From Alternaria dauci (taxonomy: Eukaryota > Ascomycota > Dothideomycetes > Pleosporales > Pleosporaceae), in NCBI RefSeq assembly GCF_042100115.1, contig NC_091274.1, positions 2,542,001-2,606,000 on the forward strand: DNA of 64,000 bases, in the 5' to 3' direction. Both the position numbers and the translations under genes were made by a program. Positions 21,454 to 32,827 of this stretch are shown in pieces. Each line of letters begins with the position of its first letter. Within the stretch, counting starts at the first letter, position 1. Below the pieces are notes generated by a model. That model was not told where the DNA came from. It searched no databases and saw nothing but the letters and a program-made list of their open reading frames with translations.

Positions 21454-22838
21454 CTAATCGACAATGACGCCCTTACCGCCAAACCTCTTATGGCTGTAGT
21501 CGCTATCATCCTCATCATCACCGTCCCAGTGTACCGCCTTGCGCGCAGGCTTGTGAATGCGTACGCACCACAGGAAGTAGTCCTCTAGCGGTAGCAAGTT
21601 CAGCAACACCTTGTTGCCCGTCCACGCCAATCCACAGACCATGGCGCCAGCCACAGCATCCAGAATGAAGTGGTTCGCCGTAGCCACAATCGCCACGAGG
21701 ATAATGGCGGGATATGCGACACCGAGGAAGATGCAGAGTATGCGACGGGGCGAGGGAATGCGCATGCGCAGACCCATCGTGAGAGCAACGGTGCGAGATC
21801 GGCGGTGCTGAGGCGCAAGCGGGATAGACGTGATGGTGAGACCGATGAGCAGCGAGTATCCAAAGTGCAGCGAGGGCATCGCAGCATACTGGTTGCAGAA
21901 CTTGTTTTGGGTCCACACGCTGCTTTCGCCCTCGGCGCCGTGAACAGTGTCGACGAAACCAAAGCTCCGCGCCTCTTTGCCTACAGAGCCGGGGACGTCG
22001 GGGTCGGAGAGAAGACGGGGCGGCATGCATGGCCAGAGCGTGAAGATGATGAAAGCAATCAGATTGCAGGTAGCCATGGTCCTGCGCCTCGCGGCATACA
22101 ACTTTGGACCTGCAGGACTGCCGTCTGCCTCGCCCATTGGCTTGTTGTGGAGTGGAAGATCGATGCGGTTGCGGGTGGTGGTGTAGTAGAACAGCCATAC
22201 TAGGAACAAGATTGTACCAGGGATATGTATGAAGGAATATGTGCGGTTCGTCCAGTGCAGGAGGAAGGGATGCTTCAGGAACCATGCTTGGACGTCGAGT
22301 TCGAAGAAGATGTGTAGCTTCTGTTCGAGGTGAATGAGTTGGAGAGCGTGGCGGCGAGCGACGTTGACGGTGCCTTCGACCATCGTCACGGCGGAGAATG
22401 CGCGACCTAGTTGGTAGACCTGTTTAGGCAAAATGTTAGTAAATTCTATACAAACACATCCAGTGCTACCTCCGCAAGGCTGCTTACCCAATAGATGAGT
22501 GCCCAATACCAGGCTTCCACAAGAAAGGGAAACTTCTGCAACAGTCGACTGAGGAAGTAGTCCTTGAATCGCCTAGTATTCGGGCTCATGACATCCTTCT
22601 TCATGCCCAGAATGACAACTTCTCGTTTCCGCCATTTGGGCTCCTCGTCGACGTTGGCTAGAAGCGATACGCTAGAAGAGGGACTAGATCGACCGGAATC
22701 TGGGGAACTTGAGCGTGGCGAGTTTTGATACACCCTGCGTCGACCAAAGAGACGGTATTCTGGGTTTCGGTTTACCCATGTGCCGCCGAACAGTAGGGTA
22801 ACCACTACAAGCGGTTCTATGAAGGCTCCTGCGCCCAT
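21454..22838 (-). CDS. PAP2/Aur1-type integral membrane protein
   Basis: Exons 22838-22488 and 22419-21454, giving 438 aa. The N-terminal hydrophobic helix (GAGAFIEPLVVVTLLFGGTW) precedes a Ser-rich loop. The core has several TM helices, the motif NQYAAMPSLHFGYSLLIG (PSLH, phosphatase motif C2) and ATANHFILDAVAGA (H..D, motif C3). These are the catalytic His/Asp signatures of the PAP2_3 (Aur1/Ipt1-like) group. Members transfer or hydrolyse lipid phosphate groups in the ER/Golgi; inositol-phosphoceramide synthase is a relative, but this protein is not clearly Aur1 itself. The C-tail is acidic and basic (DGDDEDDSDYSHKRFGG). The start is the only upstream Met after an in-frame stop. Confidence 0.88.
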
Positions 22839-24610
22839 GGTCGGCGACTATGCGCGATGACAGGCAAGGATGGTGGTGTAGGCGCGCGACTCTCCAAGGT
22901 CGTAAAAGATGTTTCTGAAGCTCGACGCTCGACTGCCTCGAGGGAGCTGAATGTATTTGTAGGGATGACGGGGTGCTTGACTAAGACGACAGCCGATCGA
23001 TCCGGATATCTCTGCGCAAATGTCCAGGCGCGAGACAGTGCCGTGCCTTCTATATTCTGCGCGATGGTAGAAAGAAGCAGGTCCGGGGTTTCTCGAGAAG
23101 CAAAAGGCTTAGCTATAACAAACTTTGAGGAACAAAGTAAAAAAACAGGTAAACAGAGCGACCGAGACCGAGGACTACATGCTGCACTAAAGGCAAGACG
23201 CATGGCGGGCAGTGAAGTCAGCGGAACGCACGGCATGCGAGTGGTGACCTCCAGTGTGGTGGATGCAGGAAGAGCCGGCTTTCCGCTGTGACTGCTGGCC
23301 TTAGTGTCGCGTGCTTACATGTCATTTGCTGCAATTTACGTCATTGGGTCTTCAGAGTTCTGACAGCAGTACTCGGTTCCAAGCCAGTTTCGCGTTCTGA
23401 TACTTGCTGAACGTAGCCAACATGGAACACCCGTACTCGCTACAATGTGCGCTTCATGCCCGACATTTGACGATGACTGCTCGTGTGCTGAAGTTTTGGT
23501 GCCTGGTGTTGTCGTGGTTAGTGGCACATACACGCGACCGTCGACAACAGGCTTAGCTTCCGCCAAGTGCCGCCGCTAGCCCGTTTTTGATGTACGAGCA
23601 TTATCTTTGACGCTGATGCTGATGGAGATTGATCCTGGTGTACTTCATAGTAGTCGGAACGGAGTTCGCGTATTAGTGGCTCCGACGCGCTTACACATTA
23701 CGGCCTTACGGTCTGGTGACCGTCTTCACATTGACGATCTTTCTTGGGCAGCATAGCTTTGACTGTGGCAGACAGGTGGCTTGACCCAAGCAGGGTATGG
23801 ACAAAGGCCTCTTCACACTTCACCACATTCGTCCGTCCCTCAATATGTTCGGTGTCTTGGGATGAAACGAGTTCTTTGTACTTGACTTGGATATAGATAC
23901 CTGCTTCTACGCATCGATATTTCCGCCCCGCCCCAAAGCTCAACCCATGATTATCGCGATACAGTAGGCCTCCACCAGGAGACCGAAAAGCGACGCTACA
24001 CTCTCGTGGAAGTTTCCGCCCCCTCGAGCGCCTTGTCCAAACGCGCTTCTTGGCTCGCTATCACCTTGCATACCTCTTACCAACCATATCAAAGACCTGG
24101 AGTCAGCGGACGAAACATGAAACTCATCATCTACGGCTACAGCTCGGCATGCATGGATCACATTGGACCGCTTAGGATGTGGACTTACTCCAGGCATGAG
24201 AGATACCAGTATCATGTATGATATCCTAACTTATATAATGACAGCCGGATAAAGTGCGGCCACGAGCGCGACAACGTTCCTGCGCCAGACATTGGCCTAA
24301 CATAGACGCCACAGTACCGCGCAACCTACAAAAACATGATGCACAGCGAATGTATCGACTGCGGGGCGCAATGAAGCTGACAGTCTTTTCAACGCTCAAA
24401 AATGCCAGATACAAAAGGAGAGCAGCAATTCGCTATGATAACCTAGGAGACGCATGATTACGAATGAACCCCGAGTATCCTGGACGCCTCGCTGAATAGG
24501 ACAAGAGTAAGGAAAGGCAGAGTGGTACCAGTAAATGGCCAACAAAACCGGCAGGACAAAGGAAATGGTTTGTAGTCATCGCTGGGGACGACTAGTGGTG
24601 TGCATCGTTC
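22839..24610. other. Gene-free stretch
   Basis: 1.77 kb without a supported gene. Short open frames on both strands show no family resemblance. Nothing resembles a transposon end, tRNA or long repeat. Confidence 0.5.
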
Positions 24611-25572
24611 TCAGCAGGCAACGCTGTTGAACGGTGCGCTCTCTTGGAGGTCCTCGACAAGAGCATCCACATTACTGAGGTATCTCCCCAGCATATGCTG
24701 CTTCTCTTCTTGCGACCGGATGTGTTTCCTCGTCGCCCCTCCGCTCTCGTCGGTACTACCCCGCCGCTCGAAAGCATTGTTCAGCTTGCTCGGACTCCGC
24801 TGTGGGCCAGAAAGTGGAATCTCGGGCATGAGGTAGAAGTACAGAAACTCTAGCAACTTGACTTTGACGTTTTGTGTAGTCTCTTCGTCCTTGAACAGGC
24901 TTGTGACGGTGAGGAGGCCGTCCATGTGTTCAAACACTCGGGTGTTTTGCGGCGTTGCAAGAAGGGCGGTGACGAGTACGAGGAGGGCTTGCGATTGGAT
25001 GGCGGGGCAGTTGTAGGGATCGAGCAGGTCGAGGAGGAGGTTCATGTATACTTCGCGACCGAAGATGATGCGCGATGGCGGGTGCAACAAGAGGAGACCC
25101 TGTATGTTGGACAACGAGGAGAGGATGAGGATGTCGTTTTGGCCGTCTACAGTGGGCGGTCAGCTATTATTCGGCATTCACTGGCACAGGCTTACCCTTA
25201 CTGCTTCCCATACCTAACAATCGATCCAAACAATCGGCTACCCGTGTTACAACTGTATCGTGTTAGTCAAACTCTATACATGCTTCTGCGTTCGTACTCA
25301 CCATTCCATTCAAAGCCCTCCTGCAGTCGGAAGAACTCCCTGAAAGCGAGATCGTCCGATAACTGTCCCAGCTTCTTTGGTGTTGGTTGTTGTTGATCGC
25401 CCAGATTGAGTGCTGAGGCGTTCCGGCGGTGGCCTGGTGGTGAATTTCTTGGCTTTCCGCTCGAGAGACATATCTGCGCCAGCATGCCCTCGATCTGGCG
25501 TAACCCTTTGCGGATCTTCTGCGTGTCCTTGGACGCTATGTTGTCGAATGCGAGGGAGAGTAGGGCCTCCAT
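24611..25572 (-). CDS. cdc14: Septation initiation network component Cdc14
   Basis: Three exons 25572-25302, 25252-25196 and 25146-24611, giving 287 aa. The start MEALLSLAFDNIASKDTQKI, then RKGLRQIEGMLAQICLS, DDLAFREFFRLQEGFEWN, then NDILILSSLSNIQGLLLLHP, CPAIQSQALLVLVTALL, FEHMDGLLTVTSLF and VKLLEFLYFYLMPEI match the fungal CDC14 (SIN) family throughout. The middle exon has only 19 codons. This is not the Cdc14 phosphatase; in S. pombe it is the small partner of the Sid1 kinase in the septation network at the spindle pole body. Phosphorylatable Ser/Arg tail (GPQRSPSKLNNAFERRGS). The exon structure was solved by frame continuity. Confidence 0.93.
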
Positions 25573-26626
25573 GGTGGTGATGTTGTGGAATTACTGTTGC
25601 AAGATAGCAGTCACCGCTTTATCAACAGTAGTGCCAATATATGCTGCGACTAACAATGCAGTCGAGATGTTGTTGAGATCAAGCGTGGCAGATGCAGGAG
25701 TCGGTAGGGGGAGTTGGGAGGGGGGGTTGCATGCAGCTAAGAGGCCCGAAAGTGCGGAGTAAGCAATATTTTGAGCCTTGTGTGGGCCGCCAGATTCAGG
25801 CTTAATCCTGCTGGAGATGGTCGACCACGGACGTGCGATTGAGCGTTGTGTCATCGATAAACACCCGCCGTTGTCATGGCGATAGGGACCCACCAGCGGC
25901 GGATCGAGCCGTGCGCTACTAGCCTCGGCAGGGGATCACTACCACAACCCAACCCTCATCTTGCCCGACACCCTTACCTTGTCGCGACAACCATGCTAAC
26001 CCTATGCTATGCCCATAGCCTCTGCTATCAAGATGATAGCGGCACCGTGACGAGCAACGTGCGGTCAAAGCCTCTGAGAACTCTGCATCGCGCCTGGACC
26101 CACAGAGCAAACTACGTCATTCTCTACTGGCGATGCGTGTCTGGATGCATCGCGTCCTTGATGGAAGTAAAATTGTGCAATGCCGTCTTCTGGGGGGAAA
26201 CACGAGGACGCGTGACGAGATGCGTACACATGGCCGAATCACAGCCTTCCCGTTGTTCTTCACCGGATCTTGGCGCAGCAATCCAGCTATGCCATAATCG
26301 CTGACCGCGACTTCTTTTTCGCGACGATCAGGCCTTTGCAGCCTAAGGCTTCCACACGCCAAACCTCTTTCTCAAGGTTAGATATACAATTGTGCGGGAA
26401 ACTGCCGGTGGTGGTTTCCCTCTTTCAGTGTCTCAGCCACCCCGCCTTCCAGCCTTTTTCAGCCTTATGTGCCAGGCGTCGTCCGCTCTGGACAGTCATA
26501 TCCTTTCCTGTCCACCGCCATGTAACCCTCAAACACTAGCATCGTTGAAACTTACCATCTCTAGCTACGAGTTCGCACCTGCACCCGTCCAACACCTTTG
26601 AACATCAGGTTTCCGCCGTTCTCAGC
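25573..26626. other. Divergent intergenic region
   Basis: 1.05 kb between the cdc14 and membrane/F-box-like gene start codons. No gene recognised. Confidence 0.5.
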
Positions 26627-28283
26627 ATGAAAAACTGGAATGTCTGGTCGAATTTATTCCTGCCTTGTTTCTTACTCCGCCCTGTGATGATATTCCCCTC
26701 GGTATTCTATTGGGGATATGCAATAGATCACCACAACGTGATCAGCAGCAATATCGAGCTTCACAACGGCACCTACGATACGACTATTCCTACTGGCGAG
26801 GAGCTTGCGGATAAATGGAGCACGATCTTATTTTTCTGGAACTTGTTTATCTGGTGGCCGTCAATCATTTTTGTACCTCCCCTGAACTTACCTCTCGCAA
26901 TGGTCGATACCGCAATCACCGTCTTCATTTCAAAAGCTGTACATTATCAGATTGGATACACGCCACACAATCTGAAAGCTTGCCATGACCCCGTAGGTCT
27001 GGAATCGCAGCGACCGCCAGGCACGAATGAGAGCTTTTTTGCTGCTGCTGGAAGACTGAACGGAACTGTGGCAAGCCCGACCAAGATGTGCGTCGAGTTT
27101 GTGAAAGAGATGCAACTCGGGATCACCTGTTCGTAAGTTGTATTTATGCATGCACACGAGCTTCACTGACTGCAACAGCTTTTTCTATGCCCTTCTGTCT
27201 TTTCTTGGTTACATGTCAACCCTGATTGCTGCTCGGAAGATGAGGAGGGACAATGAATCCATCCTTGATCTGACGAAAGAGGTGGCCAGCATGACAGGTA
27301 GCTGTCTGTTCTGGCCAGTAAAGTGGGGAGCACTAGTCATGGGGTGGATTCTATTGTACACCCCGGTTTTGGTTTTCCGGTGCCTTCCACTGAGCTTCAA
27401 AGCCCCAGTGCGATCAGGACGTCGGTGCGTCGTAAAGACGGCAGTAGGTGCAGGGCAAAAGGTGGAAATTATGCTGTCAGAAGTCAAGAACGGGTTCACA
27501 AAGCGAGGCGAGGTAGTAGAGCCGTACCGGAATAGTTGCGGGACTCACGCTCAACTGGCACAGTTCCTTGGGGTGTATGACATGCTGGTGATGCTCGCCG
27601 AGCACTTACACTACACCGACCTCATCAGCCTATCAACCGTTTCCAAGTCAGTTCGCGAAGCTGTCTTACCCTCAAACGAAGTCTCTCGTCGACTCAACAC
27701 TTTCAGACTGTACACGTGCGAGCCTGACGGGAAAACCAGCTGCTGGAGCTGCACGAATCAAGTCTGCGATAGCTGTAACGTAAAGGTCCCAGCACTGGAA
27801 TCGGTTGCATCCCATCACATGACTTGCGTTCCATACTGCGCACCCTGCTACCGTACGTACAGTGTTCGCCATCCTCGCGCGCATAAGGATCGATCTAAAG
27901 GGAGTCAACCTTGCTACTGCACCAGATCATTACAAAGAGAAACAATCATCCGGCGTTTACTCAAAACAGATGCACACTACACCAAACCGATAAGTCTCTT
28001 GCCGGTCGACAAGCCAGTCTGTCGTAACTGCAGTCAGTTTACCGAAGAAGAACTTCTCTTGCGAAAGGCGGAGGATGCAGTGACGATGCTAAAGAAAGGC
28101 TTGAAGAGTAACGGAGAAAAGTGGAAGAAGTGTGCGAACACGGGATGTTATCGCGGCCTGGGAACTGGACCGAGGTACTGGATATGTAAACGATACGGTT
28201 GTGATAAAGAGTGTTGTAGTACTCTTCATCCGGCATGGGGTAGCAAGGTAGATGATGGAGAGCTGGGCGAAGCTTTAGCCTAA
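26627..28283 (+). CDS. Multi-TM protein with F-box-like motif and Cys-rich tail
   Basis: Exons 26627-27132 and 27179-28283 (46-nt intron, TC|C), giving 536 aa. The N-terminal half has hydrophobic helices: LFLPCFLLRPVMIFPSVFYW, the 65-95 region (ILFFWNLFIWWPSIIFVPPL), FFYALLSFLGYMSTLIAA and a 215-238 region (WGALVMGWILLYTPVLVFRC). N-x-S/T sites lie between them. Residues 299-333 (FLGVYDMLVMLAEHLHYTDLI, then SLSTVSKSVREAVLP) resemble an F-box. The C-terminal 190 residues hold about 25 Cys/His in pairs (CWSC, CDSC, CVPYCAPC, CRNC, CKRYGC), suggesting zinc binding. No named family is recognised. If the F-box is real, this would be a membrane-anchored SCF adaptor, which is speculative. Confidence 0.82.
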
Positions 28284-28401
28284 TGGGCAATCAGCATGAG
28301 CAAGTAAGCTAGTCACTTCTGACGGTGTCAGCCTACACGCTCAGTCATATCACATTATGAGTATCGCAGTAATAACTCGATAAAATAAACTACACTACTG
28401 T

Positions 28402-29277
28402 TTACATCATCATCGCAGCAAGAACACCAGCCACGAGCGCAGCAACACCTCCACCGAGTTTGCTCGCCGCGCCAGTGTACTCAGTCGGCAAACTACTCGT
28501 CGGGCTAGGCGTGCCCATGGTGCCGTTAGGAGCAGAAGTACCGTTGCCACCAGACACAAGCTCAAAGTTCGCACAAGTAATCCTCGTAGTGTTACCGGTG
28601 TGAAGGACAAACGCCAACCCACCGAAATATCCTGCACTGCCCTCCACAACACTGAGATACGGGTCTACGAAGCTAGTCGAGAAGGTTCCCTCTGTCGTGA
28701 TCTTGCCGCCGTGCTTTCCGGCCAAGTCACCGACCTGACAGGTCTCTGGCAGTGCAGAGTCGCACATGACGAGCTCGCCGCGGTTGGTGGGATCTAGGTG
28801 GCCCATGGTTGCGGTACAGTTTCCATCAGCAGGAACGGCAAGAGCGTGGATGTGCCAGTTGAAGGGACCGAATTGAGCCTGGTCGGGCAGATCAGATAGG
28901 CTGACAGTGAAGTTGACACCGCTAGCGCCGCCCACAGCCTCGATGGATCCGGAGACTGTGCTGCCGACGAAGGGGTTGTATTGCTCCTCGGGCATGGTTG
29001 CACGGTAGGTAGCTGATGGCTGGTTGGAAGATGCAGTTGCGGTACCCTCAAGCCCACCCGTCTCGCCTGGGAGATAGCCTGGCGCAGGAGGGAGGGGAGA
29101 CACGATGGCACCCTGGATGGTGTCGACGCCGGTGAAAGGTGTAGCTGTTGGAGTCGCGGGAATGACACCGGACTTTGCGGTTGCGAGGACTACAGGTGCC
29201 GGAGCGCCCTCTTGGACCAGCTCCTGGCCGTAGGCCAATGCTCCGAAGGCGAAAAGGGAGAAAGACTTGGACAGCAT
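28402..29277 (-). CDS. GPI-anchored Cu-only superoxide dismutase
   Basis: Single-exon, 291 aa. Signal peptide MLSKSFSLFAFGALAYG, then a Pro/Thr-rich spacer and a SOD_Cu domain (about 90-240). Copper ligands are seen in FNWHIH (two His), ATMGHLDPTNRG and FVLHTGNTTRI; HGG in LAGKHGGKITTEG and the active-site Arg in TTRITC are present. The zinc subloop is reduced as in fungal Sod4/5/6 enzymes, which use only copper. A Ser/Thr/Gly-rich stalk and hydrophobic C-terminus (GGGVAALVAGVLAAMMM) give a GPI attachment signal. It should detoxify superoxide at the cell surface. The stop lies 119 nt from the stop of the convergent upstream gene. Confidence 0.92.
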   Translation of the reverse strand: MLSKSFSLFAFGALAYGQELVQEGAPAPVVLATAKSGVIPATPTATPFTGVDTIQGAIVSPLPPAPGYLPGETGGLEGTATASSNQPSATYRATMPEEQYNPFVGSTVSGSIEAVGGASGVNFTVSLSDLPDQAQFGPFNWHIHALAVPADGNCTATMGHLDPTNRGELVMCDSALPETCQVGDLAGKHGGKITTEGTFSTSFVDPYLSVVEGSAGYFGGLAFVLHTGNTTRITCANFELVSGGNGTSAPNGTMGTPSPTSSLPTEYTGAASKLGGGVAALVAGVLAAMMM

Positions 29278-31471
29278 TGTCAGGTTTGGCGAATGGTGTT
29301 TGAGAGAAGCTTAGATATTGGAGGTGCGGGATGTTGACTGCAGGTCGTAGCTGCTAACCCCTTGGACTTTATACCATCTCGACAATCGATATACGCTTTG
29401 CCTGACTTGCAAGCAGCACCTTACGCATCCGCCCAGTAGACGCCCATGAGCTTGAGTCCTGTGTGACATGAATACGCTGTCATCCTACTTTCTTCGCTTG
29501 CTCCACCAACAACACCCATCCCTCGAGCGCCTCCAGTTGAGCCAACACGGCTCATTTCTCCGCCGCGACAACAGTGCCAGTACGCCCTCGCCTGCACATG
29601 ACAGCCGCAGCGATCAATTCAATAAGCCCCATCTTTGACGTGCCAACGGATAAATTGTGCCGTTAGCTGCTCGACGCCCCCTTTGCGGCAATACACAACT
29701 ATTACCGGTAGTAAGATTAGCGAGGCGTGAAACGCAAGGGAGCCTACAGCAAAACCTTCAAGACAAGCCTTTTACAGGCTAACAACGTCCAGGAATCCTG
29801 CCAACTTGCATTAGTGCCATCTGGGGTGCATGCCAGGACCGTGCCTGACACCAGTCTGTGGAAGAGTTGGCATCGATGGCGGTCTTGGTCCGAGATGGCG
29901 GATTGTAGAGCGTGATGTCAACACTCGATGTATGCGGGGTGCTAAGCGAGACTATAACAGTGTCGCGCGCTAGAACGCGGACTAAGTCATATTGTTGCTC
30001 CGCGGGGCCAATTGATGAGGTGACGCGTAGATGTAGACGAAAGGGATATTGCCTGTTTTGCGAGATGAGGTGTTGCTGCTTTCTTGGCTGTGTCGCAGTG
30101 CGACGCCGGCATAGGCGGCTCACAAGTGCGCGTTATGAGGTTGGCGCGACGGGTACCTTACTTCCGCGGGTATTTGGAAAACATAAGTCCTTTCGGTGGT
30201 CTGTGCTATGATATAGTATCTGGCACGCTGGACCCCTTCTTGTCGATTCTTTTGATTAACACCTCTCTCCAGGTTTTTGACTCCACATCTGCGGAGCTTA
30301 TAATCTCATCTTTTCACCAGCGACGCCGGACTACGAGACTTGGTAGGTTCGAATGTCAGACTCAAAGCACGGTGCTGCGAGTGTTGCGATGAAGGTCGTG
30401 TCTCGGCTTCTAAAATTCCAGGGAAGTGTAGTCGTGTTATGGCTACTGTAGAGAGGTGAGTACATCATAGTCTGCCTCAAAAGAGCTCTTTATGTCGCTT
30501 AACCCATTCTTCACGACCTTGAATGGCTTCAGGATCGCGAAAACAACAATCTCAGTCTGTTCAAAGGCTTGCGCTGCTCTCGGGCTTTATAACACACTGT
30601 GTTGACCCAGCCTGAAATGTACTCAGGGCTGCAGGGCTACGTTAACGGCTGAATATCGTCGGGGAAATGCCAGCTGTATGTGTGCAGCCTTGTGCGAAGT
30701 ACCAGTAAGCCTCATTCCAGAGTGACTGGTGCGAAGAAGTGCTGTTGCAGTCCGTGCACACAAAACTCCTCAGATTTTAGCGTGCCTGGGCGCGGTCTCC
30801 CCCCTCGACGCGCTTCGTTGTCCACTGCCGAACAGTACGCCACCAAAGTTCTGCGTGAACCTCTGCTACCTCCAGTGCGCAACCAAAGCTGCTGGGTTCA
30901 GCCAGACCGCACAGAGAGCATCTTAAAATGGAAGACAGCGACTACAAAAGCGCCGCTGCCCATCACCACAAGCATCCACCACAAACCAACCATGACATGG
31001 CCAACAAGTAATCCTGTTGCCCAACAATTCAAATGATCAAGGGAGAGTCGGCACAGTCAACCCCTTCAGGAACCGCAACGGGTTGATCGAAGACAGCTGC
31101 AGTAAAGCAAGACTCTTGGTCTTGGGATAATGCCTATCACCATCGGGACTGCTCCCCTGTCGCCCCAGCCTCGGAAAACCGGCGTTTGGTTTTGGTCGAA
31201 CAACAATTACCAACCCAGACATGCGGATAGTGCCAAACTAAGCAAGTTGCGTTCAATGCGGAATGAACACGCGCTGATTCCTTGTTATTTGAGCATTCTC
31301 GTATCAGAGGTGGGGGCGAGCATCCTATGATAGCGGGGTTGAACAGGTATGAGGTAAGATGCTCGTCAGTGAATAATACACAACTTTTTGAAAACTTCGA
31401 TTTCATAAATTCCAGCTCGGAAGGTATCAGAACATTGCTAAAACCTATCGCTTCGTAGCAAGTACTGCATC
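29278..31471. other. Gene-free stretch
   Basis: 2.2 kb, the largest gap in the window. Short arginine/cysteine-rich open frames (for example around 29.8-30.4 kb) do not resemble proteins I know. No terminal repeats or transposase motifs were recognised. It may hold degenerate sequence. Confidence 0.45.
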
Positions 31472-32824
31472 ATGTCCGAAAGTTTTACCTATGTTCAGAA
31501 GAAGCGCACGATTCAGCAGCTTCCCACCCCCGCTCGGAAAGGACATAATGCCATTTTCTACTCTAACTATTTAGAGGATATTACCAATGCGATTGGCACA
31601 TGGAGCTGTCAGCGGGTTCTCATAGTGCATTCCAAAGCGCTCGGGGAAAACACAGATGTTGTCGAGAGACTGAAAGAGAAGTTGGGATCATTTGTTGTTG
31701 GCACAAAGTCTGGGGTGGGCGCTCATTCCCCTTACGAAGATGTGCTAGAAATTGCAAGACTGTTGCATGAGAAAAAGGCGGATTGCTTGATCAGTATAGG
31801 AAGCAGCAGCTACTCGGATGCAAGCAAGATCGCGCGCTTGATGCACGCAAATCTAGCCTCAGACAACCTGACAGTAGAAGCTATGGAGGCCTTCGTAGAC
31901 CAAGACAAGGGCAGCGCCGCTGGGCTGGAAGATCCTAAGACCAAACTCATACTCATCCCGACGAGTCTGTCAGCAAGCGAGTGGAACAGTAGCTCGTCAG
32001 CAACAAACCCTCAGTCGAAGAAGAAGCAGCACTTTTCGAGCGAACACGCGGCGCCAGATCTCATTCTTCTCGATCCTGAAGTTGCCTCCACGTCACCAAG
32101 GAAATTATGGCTGTCGAGCGGGATGCGCGCTGTAGATCACTGCGTGGAGACGGTATGTATCCACATTCAGAATGCTCGGATCAAAAGGCATGCTTACATT
32201 ATTCCTATAACATAGATGGTCAACGACAAATGCACGAAAGAGGTGTTCCACCATATGGAAGACGCGCTTGCAGTACTACTTAGAGGGTTGACAGATTACA
32301 GGAACGCGGAGAGTGACAGCGACCGATCCGAAATGCTCAATGGTATTGCCAACTGCCAGGTAGGCGCCAGAAATGCCATGATGGGCCTCATCTTGTGGAA
32401 CATACCAATGGGTCTTTCGCACGCCATCGGGCACCAGCTCGGTAGTACATGCGGTGTCATGCACGGCGTTACATCATGCATCATGCTCACCCCTGTCCTA
32501 CGCTACAGTGCGTCCAAATCAGAGAAGCAAAGAGACGTACAGCAGAACGTACTGAATGTCTGGAACAAAGCCCTCGGAGGAAACGAGCCCAGCCTTGCGG
32601 ATGCGGTAGCCAACTTTGTCAAGAGTCTAGGGTTGCCGAGTACATTGAGGCAAGTGGGTGTCCAGGAACAAGCGGACATAGAAAAAGTGGCTGAGCGTAC
32701 TATGAATGACGTCTTCGGAGCGACGGAGGGTATGGGTCGAAAAGAGGATGTGCTGGCTATCCTAGAGTCTGCGAAGGGTAGAGCGACCGAAGATGGGTGT
32801 GGAGACGGCGACGCACCAATGTAG
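31472..32824 (+). CDS. Divergent iron-containing alcohol dehydrogenase-fold protein
   Basis: Exons 31472-32152 and 32216-32824, giving 429 aa. The fold of Fe-ADH/maleylacetate reductases is recognisable: RVLIVHSKAL, then DCLISIGSSSYSDASKIARL (NAD-phosphate loop), LILIPTSLSASEWN, DLILLDPEV, SSGMRAVDHCVET and IPMGLSHAIGHQLGSTCGVMHG. The NAD loop normally reads GGGS; here it is GSSS. The His residues of GLSHAIGH and VMHG that bind metal are kept, but the first ligand Asp aligns with Arg of GMRAVDH, as in maleylacetate-reductase-type members. The substrate is unknown. It faces the next gene with only 3 nt between stop codons. Confidence 0.88.
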
Positions 32825-32827
32825 AAC

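Noticed and set aside
22817..23236. 139-codon minus-strand frame ending MPCVPLTS...RRPWAQEPS
   Set aside because: Low-complexity, overlaps the PAP2 start and has no family resemblance; more likely promoter/leader of the PAP2 gene.
29727..30392. Chained short plus-strand frames
   Set aside because: Arg/Cys-rich, no splice sites that join them sensibly and no family match.
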